DNA of 8,401 bases from the NCBI GenBank assembly GCA_045403215.1, contig JAXIOW010000019.1, forward strand, positions 1 to 8,401, given 5' to 3'. Origin of the DNA: NS-12 sp045403215 (GTDB lineage Bacteria; Nitrospirota; Nitrospiria; Nitrospirales; NS-4). Of this stretch, positions 1-7,100 are shown piece by piece; positions within the stretch are counted from its first letter, which is position 1, and every line of letters starts with the position of its first letter. Made by a program: the position numbers and the translations under genes. The notes below the pieces were generated by a model. That model worked only from the letters and a program-made list of their open reading frames with translations. It did not search any database and was not told the DNA's origin.

Positions 1-765
1 GGGTGCACGGGGCCTAACAAGCCGGGCCCGATTGCGGCGGCGCCCACGTTGACCATGGATGACGCCCAAAATATCTGGGTCTTCGCCGGGACCGGCCGTT
101 TGTTCCACTTGAACGATCTGGCGAACTCGGATCCCCAGTACTTCTTCGGTGTGAAGGACCCGGTGATCGTTGGCGCGTGCAATCAGAACAGCGGTAATAA
201 TTGCCAGCAGAAGGACCTGGTCAATGTGAGCAACGCCACGATCTGCGTGGTCTGCACAGGGGGCACCAACCAGGTGACGGGGGTGACCGGCGTGACCACC
301 TTCGAAGGGACCGGAACCACGTCATTGATCGGCCTCGTCCAGAGTAAGGGAGGCTGGTACACGACGCTGCCGACCTCGAAGGAACGGGTCTTCGTCAGTC
401 CAACTGTGATCGGCGGGACCGTGTTCTTCCCCTCGTACGTCCCCGGAGGCGATCTGTGTGCCAGCGGCACCGGAACCAGTTCCCTCTACGCCCTGTTCTA
501 CCTGACCGGCAGCTCTTACAAGGCATCGGCCCTCGGGACGGAGGCGGTGGGTGGGAACACGAATGTGAAGCGCGCCATCTCGCTGGGCGCCGGCGCGGCG
601 TCGCAGGTGGCGATCCACATCGGCGCCGAGGATACCGACACGGCCACCGGGATCACCAGCCGGGTGAGATCCTGCAGCCAGATGAGCACCGGCGCGCTGA
701 CCTGCGTGCAATCCCAACCGGCGCTGTCGTGGTGGAGCCGGGTAGTTTCGTGGCGTGACTTATAG
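1..765 (+). CDS. pilY1: PilY1 C-terminal part (5' end outside the window)
   Basis: This is the C-terminal end of a PilY1/PilC-type pilus-tip adhesin, open in frame from base 1 to the TAG at 763-765 (254 codons). The ATG at 49 is internal: the frame is open upstream, and the first residues (GCTGPNKPGPIAAAPT) are typical of the PilY1 propeller. Recognisable stretches are IWVFAGTGR near residue 25, a GGWY...KERVFVSPTVIGGTVFF block near 118-142, a SLYALFY strand near 160, and the family's closing SRVVSWRDL at the natural C-terminus. Several Cys pairs are present. The first codon follows directly, in frame, on the last codon of the inverted PilY1 segment at 7861-8144, so this is the C module missing from the downstream pilY1. 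Whether it belongs to a separate upstream pilY1 or to the same gene in a collapsed tandem array is unknown. A likely terminator follows 40 nt after the stop. Confidence 0.88.
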   Translation, partial: GCTGPNKPGPIAAAPTLTMDDAQNIWVFAGTGRLFHLNDLANSDPQYFFGVKDPVIVGACNQNSGNNCQQKDLVNVSNATICVVCTGGTNQVTGVTGVTTFEGTGTTSLIGLVQSKGGWYTTLPTSKERVFVSPTVIGGTVFFPSYVPGGDLCASGTGTSSLYALFYLTGSSYKASALGTEAVGGNTNVKRAISLGAGAASQVAIHIGAEDTDTATGITSRVRSCSQMSTGALTCVQSQPALSWWSRVVSWRDL

Positions 766-804
766 GCGCACGTAATCCTTGTGGGATGAAGGCAGGACCT
801 GACC

Positions 805-834
805 GCCGATGAGCAAGGTTCTCGTCGGCTTCTT
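805..834 (+). terminator. Probable intrinsic terminator after the upstream pilY1 end
   Basis: A 9-bp stem (GCCGATGAG at 805-813 with CTCGTCGGC at 821-829, containing one G-U pair) closes a 7-nt loop and is followed by TTCTT. It lies about 40 nt beyond the stop at 765. The U-tract is short, so termination may be partial. It would separate the upstream pilY1 transcript from the fimT operon, which then needs its own promoter. Confidence 0.6.
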
Positions 835-1170
835 ACGGGATGGTATGAACTTGGTCAGGGGTGGCAGCAATGCGATATCAGGGGACGGAAAAGTGACGAA
901 CACGCCGAGTACCTGTCGTGTCGGACGCCTGATGGCTGGTCGTCGACGTTTGCCTGCGCCAAGGGCCGATGTGCCAGCCCCTAAGTGTGTGACTGTGCGC
1001 GGGTGGGAAACCATGTAGTCCGTTCCCCAACTGTGGAAATGGGTTTCCCAGTTTCCTTGCCCGCATTTGTCCGAACTGTCCCAGATATTGCTTATCACGC
1101 GGCCGCCGAACTTCACGTAAGTCGTTGAGATGAATATGAAAATGATGAGAAATCGCGATGGCCTGTCTCC
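835..1170. other. Non-coding region upstream of the fimT operon
   Basis: I see no convincing gene here. The open frames crossing it lack family features and ribosome binding sites. It holds a 9-bp inverted repeat, TGGGAAACC (1004-1012) with GGTTTCCCA (1042-1050), separated by 29 bp. It also holds two TGTCC units 9 bp apart (1068-1072 and 1077-1081), and an A/T-rich patch at about 1126-1155. On the - strand, 1118-1130 (TCTCAACGACTTA) matches the IHF consensus WATCAANNNNTTR at all but one position. The TGTC repeats loosely recall reported PilR sites, and an IHF site here would be well placed for a -24/-12 promoter. These assignments are speculative; no riboswitch core was recognised. Confidence 0.4.
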
Positions 1171-1171
1171 T

Positions 1172-1187
1172 AGGCACCCACTTTGCC
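1172..1187 (+). promoter_or_regulatory. Sigma-54-type promoter, upstream copy
   Basis: AGGCACCCACTTTGCC matches the -24/-12 consensus TGGCAC-N5-TTGC: GGCAC at 1173-1177, five bases, then TTGC at 1183-1186. Only the first T of the consensus is replaced by A. Taking C1186 as -12, transcription would start near 1198. That leader would include the AGGA at 1215-1218 and so allow the ATG at 1223 to be used. A second identical core lies 21 bp downstream. The match is by eye; no activator gene is in the window. Confidence 0.5.
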
Positions 1188-1192
1188 TGTCT

Positions 1193-1208
1193 AGGCACCC
1201 ACTTTGCT
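1193..1208 (+). promoter_or_regulatory. Sigma-54-type promoter, downstream copy
   Basis: AGGCACCCACTTTGCT is the second copy of the 16-bp TAGGCACCCACTTTGC unit (1171-1186 and 1192-1207). GGCAC is at 1194-1198 and TTGC at 1204-1207. It fits the consensus slightly better than the first copy because T follows TTGC. The predicted start is near 1219, only 4 nt before the ATG at 1223, so the AGGA at 1215-1218 would not be transcribed. From this promoter translation would more plausibly start at the ATG at 1235, which has GATGAGG (1222-1228) in front of it. The alternative is a tandem operator repeat unrelated to RpoN. Confidence 0.5.
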
Positions 1209-1222
1209 ATATGTAGGAACCG

Positions 1223-1831
1223 ATGAGGTTTGTGATGAAGTCTGTAAAGGCAGAGATGACCGCTCGGCGCCAGGCGCAGGCCGGTTTTACCCTTATCGAG
1301 GCGATGATCGTTGTGGGGATCGTCGGCCTGTTGGTGATGGTCGCCGTCCCGAATTACTTGGATTGGAACCGGAAATACAAGCTTAAGGATGCCGTCTCGA
1401 TGCTCCACGGCAATATCGGACTTTCCCGGATGTATGCCATCAACCAGAGCACGACCGTCACCATGACGGTCACCCAGCCGTTGCCGACCTCCGCGGTGAC
1501 TGTGACCTTTCGGAACAGTTCTGGTACCGACGTGATCACGCCTCTCACGCTGGATTCGGAGGTGTCGTTGACTAATGCGACCGGCGCGGCGGTCGGCTCG
1601 GGCGTGAGTTCGCCGCAGGACGTGCAATTTAGCTCGATGGGGCTTCGACGAGATTCGGGAAATGCCAACAACCTCTGCATCACGAGTACGGGCGCCTATA
1701 CCGGGGCTGCCTGTACCAGTAACTCCATCCAGGCGTTCAATTACCAAAACTCCCGCGGTCTCAACTATCGGCTCGTTGTCACCTCGACCGGGAAAGCGTC
1801 GTGGTGTTACACAAGCGGTTGCGCTCAATGA
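1223..1831 (+). CDS. fimT: Type IV minor pilin, FimT/GspH family
   Basis: This is a small pseudopilin-like protein expected to be cleaved and N-methylated by prepilin peptidase PilD, inserted in the inner membrane, and built into the tip/priming complex of the pilus. From ATG 1223 (202 aa) there is a basic leader, then the class III prepilin motif AG|FTLIEAM with cleavage after G21 and Glu at mature position 5 (E26). A hydrophobic helix runs to about residue 43 and ends in VPNY. The body has alternating Thr/Val-rich strands as in the GspH domain, and four Cys in the last third. The start is uncertain: ATG 1223 has AGGA 4 nt upstream, while ATG 1235 has GAGG 6 nt upstream and would be favoured if transcription starts near 1219. 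It is the first gene of the operon, and its TGA overlaps the pilV ATG. The family call is firm; fimT versus fimU naming is not. Confidence 0.85.
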   Translation: MRFVMKSVKAEMTARRQAQAGFTLIEAMIVVGIVGLLVMVAVPNYLDWNRKYKLKDAVSMLHGNIGLSRMYAINQSTTVTMTVTQPLPTSAVTVTFRNSSGTDVITPLTLDSEVSLTNATGAAVGSGVSSPQDVQFSSMGLRRDSGNANNLCITSTGAYTGAACTSNSIQAFNYQNSRGLNYRLVVTSTGKASWCYTSGCAQ

Positions 1832-2343
1832 AGAATCAAGGTGAGAAAGGTTTCACTCTGCTCGAGGTGATGATTGCCTCGGTCTATCTCGCGGTCGGCC
1901 TCCTTGCTATCGCCGCGATGGAGAGCATCGCACTGTCCCGCAATGTGGATGCCAAGCGCATGACCCTCGCGACCAATATCGCCACCGAGATGGTCGAGCG
2001 CATCCGGTACAATTCACCGGCCAACTCGACTGGAATTGTCGGCGTTGGGTATCCCTATCACAACATCCAGGCCTGCAATTATGCCTGTCCTGGAGGGTCC
2101 ACTCCGGGAAATACGACGGCCAATGCGACGGCCAATGGCGATTACAACCAGTGGCTGGGGCACCTGGCAGCCACCGATTCTGCCGGTCAGTTCTTGCTTC
2201 CGAATGCCATAGGAACCGTGACCTCGACGGCCGTGGCCAATCCGTCCGTTCTGCAGCAGGTGGAAATTGCCGTCAGGATCCAGTGGTCCGCCGGCTTCCG
2301 CACGCCGACCCTGACCATGACGACAATGGTGGCGCCGCTATGA
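1828..2343 (+). CDS. pilV: Type IV pilus minor pilin PilV
   Basis: PilV is a minor pilin of the tip/priming complex, anchored in the inner membrane before assembly. The 171-aa product begins MKNQGEKG|FTLLEVMIAS, with cleavage after G8 and Glu at mature position 5 (E13). A hydrophobic helix to about residue 35 follows, then the family-typical stretch ATNIATEMVERIRYN near residues 50-65. ATG 1828 is chosen because it overlaps the fimT TGA (ATGA), indicating translational coupling, and gives a normal short leader; the open frame extends further upstream from GTG 1801, inside fimT. Codons 96-103 contain a perfect 12-bp tandem repeat (2114-2137) encoding a Thr-Ala-Asn repeat. The length is normal for PilV. 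Its TGA overlaps the pilW start. Confidence 0.9.
   Translation: MKNQGEKGFTLLEVMIASVYLAVGLLAIAAMESIALSRNVDAKRMTLATNIATEMVERIRYNSPANSTGIVGVGYPYHNIQACNYACPGGSTPGNTTANATANGDYNQWLGHLAATDSAGQFLLPNAIGTVTSTAVANPSVLQQVEIAVRIQWSAGFRTPTLTMTTMVAPL
2114..2137 (+). repeat. 12-bp tandem repeat inside pilV
   Basis: CGACGGCCAATG occurs twice in a row (2114-2125 and 2126-2137). The unit is a multiple of three, so copy-number change would add or remove four residues without shifting the frame. Confidence 0.8.
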
Positions 2344-3407
2344 AGCCGTCACGAAAGGCTTCCCTTACGGGTGCGAGAAACCACGCATCGGAGCAGGGGT
2401 TCACCTTGATCGAGTTGGTAATCGCGCTGGCTATTTTCGCGATCGTCACGCTTGCCGCGTTCTCCGTGCTCAGCACCACGCAGCAAACCTCCGTGATGAA
2501 TGACCAGACCGTGCAGCTTCAACGGAATGTCCGCCTGGCCATGGGCCTGATCGCCCGGGACATTCGCATGACCGGCTATGGGAATCCGGCGGCGGGATTG
2601 CTGGCGGGATGCGCGAATCATCTGAACGCCACAGACCAAGCGGCAGGAGCCGATACCGGGCCCGACTCGATCAGCGTCATGACGGTGGACCAGCAGATCG
2701 GGACCTTAGCGGCGCAGGTTCCTCTCTCTCCTGCCACCAGCACCTCCACAATCACGTTGAGTGGTCTCGCTGCGGGCGGCGTCAGTATCAATGATGTCGT
2801 CACGCTGGATGGCGTCTTCACGGCCGCAGTCAATGGCATCGCCGGTTCCGACTTGTCGCTGAGCCAAACCATCCAGAATCCGGCTGTCTTTCCGTCGGGC
2901 ATGCCCGTGGTGCGCTTAACGTGCGTGACGTACACCGTGACTGGCATCGGCGCGACGCCCCCTTTTCAGCTTCTCCGCAACGGGGTGGCGATCGTTGACG
3001 GCATCGAGTCCATTCAATTTGCGTATGCTGTGGATGCGGACGGAAATGGAGTGATTGACGATCAGGCCGGCGGGGTGGCCAATGCGGTCGATTGCCTGGA
3101 CGTCGTTCCCAACAACGGGCCCTGCGTCAACGGCGCAACCGCGTATGCGGCAGGCACGGGCACCGTGACGACGCTGCCCGCGTCCGTCAACGCAACCCCG
3201 ACCCCGGCTCGGCAGGTCCGCATCACGGTAGTGGGACGGGCAATACCCCCGGCCGCCGCGAACGTGGCGAACAATACCTGGCGCGACCCGACCTTTACCG
3301 GCGGTTCGGCCGTCACGGCGGAGGACCAGGTGATCGCTTCAACCCCCGGCGTCAGGCGACGGGCGCTGAGCAGAATCATCAGTCTTCGCGATGCGTCCCT
3401 ATTATAG
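2340..3407 (+). CDS. pilW: Type IV pilus minor pilin PilW
   Basis: PilW is a minor pilin that works with PilV, PilX and FimT/U to prime pilus assembly and link PilY1 to the tip. The 355-aa product starts at an ATG overlapping the pilV stop (ATGA, 2340-2343). The leader ends at G20 before FTLIELVIALAIFAIVTL, with Glu at mature position 5 (E25). The hallmark ARDIRMTGYGNPAAG follows near residues 73-87. A DxDxNxxxD loop, DADGNGVID at residues 232-240, looks like an EF-hand-type calcium loop as often seen in PilW proteins. The C-terminus has the usual strand and RRRALSRIISLRD ending. A long open extension upstream of 2340 lies inside pilV in another frame and was not used. Identification is based on motif order and operon position. 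Confidence 0.9.
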   Translation: MKPSRKASLTGARNHASEQGFTLIELVIALAIFAIVTLAAFSVLSTTQQTSVMNDQTVQLQRNVRLAMGLIARDIRMTGYGNPAAGLLAGCANHLNATDQAAGADTGPDSISVMTVDQQIGTLAAQVPLSPATSTSTITLSGLAAGGVSINDVVTLDGVFTAAVNGIAGSDLSLSQTIQNPAVFPSGMPVVRLTCVTYTVTGIGATPPFQLLRNGVAIVDGIESIQFAYAVDADGNGVIDDQAGGVANAVDCLDVVPNNGPCVNGATAYAAGTGTVTTLPASVNATPTPARQVRITVVGRAIPPAAANVANNTWRDPTFTGGSAVTAEDQVIASTPGVRRRALSRIISLRDASLL

Positions 3408-3435
3408 GGCGATACCTAACGGGAGGCGGGGAACC

Positions 3436-4092
3436 GTGCTGAGACCAGGACATACAGGGCAGAGCCAAGTGCTGAAGAGGGAAGACGGCATTGCGATGCT
3501 GACGGTCCTGATGCTGACCATCATCCTGACCGTGATCGGGATCGCGGCGATCACCACAACGAGCCTGGACTTGAAGATGGCAGGCGGCGAACGCATACGG
3601 GAGAGCAGCGTCAATGCGGCTGAAGCCTGCATGAGCAGCGGAGTGCAGATTATTCAGCAGACGCTGGCGGACGGGGCGATTCCGTCCACGCTCACACTCG
3701 CCGGCAGTAATCCGAGCATCACGCTGCCGCTGGGGACGGTGCCTGGGCAGAACCCGCTTCAGGCGGAGATCATGGGGCAGTCGGACGGCAACACGGACAG
3801 TGCGGACCCCGCCGCGGCCCCGGCGCCCAATGCCGTTCTGACTATCTCCAGCTACGCCGTGAACATGGACATCGACCGTCTCTATGCCAGGCCCAGACCC
3901 GGGTCCGCGTTGCAGTTCGCGGCCGGCTATCAGGGAATCGGCGGGGGGGCTGCGGGCGGCGGTATCGAGATTCTGTACCGGATCGATTGTTATGCCGTCT
4001 CGACGGTAGGAGGCGTGACGCAGGCCGCCGGCCGCGTCACGGGGATCTATGCCTGCGTGTCATCGGGCGAGTCGTGCCAGCGGAAGATCTAG
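3436..4092 (+). CDS. pilX: Type IV pilus minor pilin PilX
   Basis: This is a PilX-type minor pilin of the tip complex. The frame is open from ATG 3391 inside pilW, but GTG 3436 (218 aa) is preferred: GGAGG lies at 3422-3426, 9 nt before it, giving a 28-nt gap after pilW. GTG 3469 is a weaker alternative. The leader KREDG precedes IAMLTVLMLTIILTVIGIAAI, a prepilin-like helix with Thr rather than Glu at mature position 5, as is common in PilX/GspK-type pilins. The PilX N-terminal signature continues with TTTSLDLKMAGGERIRESSVNAAEA near residues 38-62. The rest is less conserved and Gly/Ala-rich, and includes a run of seven G (3943-3949). The pilY1 ATG is only 10 nt beyond the stop, fitting one transcript. 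Confidence 0.87.
   Translation: MLRPGHTGQSQVLKREDGIAMLTVLMLTIILTVIGIAAITTTSLDLKMAGGERIRESSVNAAEACMSSGVQIIQQTLADGAIPSTLTLAGSNPSITLPLGTVPGQNPLQAEIMGQSDGNTDSADPAAAPAPNAVLTISSYAVNMDIDRLYARPRPGSALQFAAGYQGIGGGAAGGGIEILYRIDCYAVSTVGGVTQAAGRVTGIYACVSSGESCQRKI
3943..3949 (+). repeat. Seven-G tract in pilX
   Basis: Seven consecutive G lie inside a Gly/Ala-rich part of pilX. Slippage by one base would shift the frame and truncate or alter the C-terminal part of the protein. The tract is short for a contingency locus. Confidence 0.7.
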
Positions 4093-4100
4093 GAAAGGAG
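4091..4100 (+). promoter_or_regulatory. Ribosome binding site of pilY1
   Basis: AGGAAAGGAG lies between the pilX stop (4090-4092) and ATG 4103. The AGGA at 4091-4094 is 8 nt from the ATG. It decides the start against the in-frame ATG at 4049, which lies within pilX and would add 18 residues without a signal sequence. Confidence 0.75.
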
Positions 4101-4102
4101 TC

Positions 4103-7100
4103 ATGTTCCTGAAACGCTTAGGATTTTGGCTGCTGCCGTCGGTGGTGGTGTTGGGAGTGATCGGGATCATCTTCTGGACGGCTCCGACCATCGCCGGCCT
4201 TCCGAACTCGATGACGAACGCCGACTACTCCGGCTCGCCGCCCTTCCTCGACACGGTCGCGATGCCCAACGTCCTGTTCATCGCGGACATGAGCTCCACG
4301 ATGAAACAGCGGGAGTATGGCGGCGTCTCGTTCAACGCCAGCACGAAGTTTGCGGGCCTCTTCGATCCGATGAAGTGTTATAACTACAACACCTCGGATA
4401 ACCGGTTCGACCCCAGCGGGGCAGCGAAAGCGGCCATCAACACGGCTTGCGCCTCCACCCTCTGGGACGGGAACTTTCTGAACTGGGTCGCCCTCCGGCG
4501 GGCGGACGCGGCGAAAAAAGCCATGACCGGCGGCACCTGTGTCAAGGTGAGCGGGGGGGGAGCGATCCGCGATGCGGACGGGAACTGCCTGTCCACCGGC
4601 TCTCCGTCCTTGCCCACGATCACCCATCAGCTGCTCTACGGCACTTCCTCGGCGACGGACCATTCGACCGGCTCGGTCTCGAGCGCCCTCTATACCGGAC
4701 GGATCCCGGACACCGTCGCAAAGGGCGGGCTCGCAAGCGCCCCGGCGAGCCTGTATGTCTTCCTCCGGGCATCAGGGAGTCTGAGTACGCCTGGCAATCT
4801 GGTCGGGTGGATTTGCGTGGACGACGATTCAACGGCCCCTGCCGCCGGCGCGACGTCTTGCAGCGACGCGGACTCTTATGCGGAGAGCCGATTCCGCTTA
4901 TTTGTGGGGCTCGAAAGCCAGCCGCGCGGCGTACTCCACGACTTCGCCGGCAAGGCCCGATTTGGGTTCATGCAAATCGGGGGGTCGTCGTCAAGCGGTG
5001 TCCAAATCCTGGTGGGGACCGGGAGCCGCCAGTCCAGAGATTACAAGGGCACCACTGTCGAGACATTCAATTCCAACACCGCCGCAATGGTGGATGCGGT
5101 GGACGAGCTGTTCCACGAGGGCTCCACTCCGCTTGCGGAAGGTCTCTACGAAGGGATTCGCTATTTCGCTCAACTCGATTCGGCCTTCAATTCCAGCGCC
5201 TATGCCTTTCCACTCGCCTATTCGCCGGCCGTGACCCTCGGCGCGAGCGGGAAGGGTTCCATAGGTTCGGGCGAGATCACCGCGCTGACCGGCAGCGAGA
5301 CCTGTCCGGCGGGGTATATCACGAACGCCTGCGGGCGAGACCCGTACTTTTTCGGCGGCAACCACACGCCCGCGTGGGCCAGTCCCTCGGCCCAGGTGAG
5401 CTGCTGCAAGAGCTTTATCGTCCTCTTCACCGATGGCCGGGCGGATTTCAGCACCGACCTTCCGGCGAATGCCGCCAGTCTGAGGGAGGTGGCGGCGCTC
5501 CATTCTAACCATGGCACGCATTGCACGGGAGCGAACAGCAGCAATCCCCCCAGCCCGCTGACCACCTGCAGCGATTCGACCGCGCTGAGCGCCAAGGACG
5601 CCCTTTCCCAGCACAAGACGGATCGAGGAGTCGCGGGGGCCCATTATATGGACGAGATCGCCTGGTGGGCGCGCACCAATGATCTGCGACCGGGGTTTGC
5701 AGGGGATACCGCGCCGGCCTCGTCCAATGCCAACATCGCGGTCATTAATGAGCCGGGGCATCCGCTGAAGGGCTTTCAGAACGTGACCACCTACGCTTAT
5801 CAGGTCTCCAAGGATGCCGTGGGGAGAGAATTCTTGATGCATACGGCGATGATGGGCGCCTTCGAGGACGCGAACGGGAACAACCTCCCCGACAACGGCC
5901 TCACGCCCGCCGCTCCCTGCGACCTGATCGATCTGACCAAGCCCTGTGAGTGGGACAAGGTGAACAATACCACCGGCGCCTTGGGCCGGGACAACAAACC
6001 CGACGCCTTTTTCGAGTCCGAAAGCGTGGACGACATGCAGGACAAGCTCACGGCTGTCCTCAACAGCGTCCTCCAGCGGACCAACTCCGGGACCTCGATC
6101 TCGGTGCTCGCGTCCTCCTCGACCGGCGAGGGCGCGGTGTACCAAGCCTATTTCTATCCCCATCTGGTCGAGGGCTTGAACCAGGTCGACTGGGTCGGCT
6201 ACCTGCAGAGCATCTTCGTGGACAAATTCGGGAACCTCCGCGAGGACTATTCGGGGTCAGGATGCACGGGTTCGCCCGATGGCAAACTGGTGCTCACCCA
6301 CGACTGTATCATCAAAATTCGCCAGGAAACGAACCCCGCGAGCCCCAATTTTAACAGCGTTGTGGTGGACCGCTTCAAAGACGACGGAACGGAGCCCGGT
6401 AGTGTCGCCGGGGACGGCGTGGCCGACACGACGACCCCCTTCCAGACCGTGACCTTGACTACGGGCGGGTTGAGCAATGTTCAACCTATTTGGGAGGGCG
6501 GCCGGCGGCTGGCCCTGCTCAATCCCGGGGCGACCTGTGAGAGTTCGACCACATGGCCTAAATCAGGCAACATGTCCCAGGGGGGAACGACCTGTCGGCG
6601 CATCCTGACGTGGGCGGACCTCGGCAACAGCGGCTACGTCGACACCGGCGAGACGCTCGAGTTCAGCACGGCCAATGTGGCATCGCTCTGCCCCTATCTG
6701 GGCGCGTCGTTGGTGCTCGATTGTAATAGTTCCGTTGCGGCCAATAGGACGGCCGCTCAGAACGAGGCGACGGATATCATCAACTGGATCCGTGGCTCCT
6801 CCGTGTCAGTCCTCCGTGACCGGACGCTCAACGTGGTGAACGATGTCGGCGTCACCGTGCAGGCGCAGTGGAAGCTGGGAGATGTGGTCAACTCCTCGCC
6901 GATCGTCGTCGGCCCTCCGCACGAGCGGTTCGACATCATCTATGGGGATGCGACCTACGCGCAATTCTTCCAGCGGTACAAGGACCGTCGACAGGTGACC
7001 TACGTAGGCGCCAACGACGGCATGCTCCACGCGATCAACTCGGGCTTCTTCCGTGTTGAAAACCAGCCGATTGATGGGACGGGCCCCACCGTGCAGGTCC

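Noticed and set aside
809..1018. Small + strand frame (69 codons) after the upstream pilY1 end
   Set aside because: Its start lies inside the terminator stem, it has no ribosome binding site, and its composition suggests no protein family.
840..1170. Cyclic-di-GMP (GEMM) riboswitch before the pilus operon
   Set aside because: Plausible for pilus genes, but I could not find the conserved core; the hairpins present are short and unrelated.
878..1828. Long - strand open frame (316 codons) covering the fimT region
   Set aside because: It lies antisense to a clear pilin gene, is Arg/His-rich in the manner of a GC-rich shadow frame, and has no recognisable domain.
4991..6163. 390-codon - strand frame within pilY1
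   Set aside because: Antisense to well-conserved PilY1 motifs and Arg/Gly-rich; a shadow frame.
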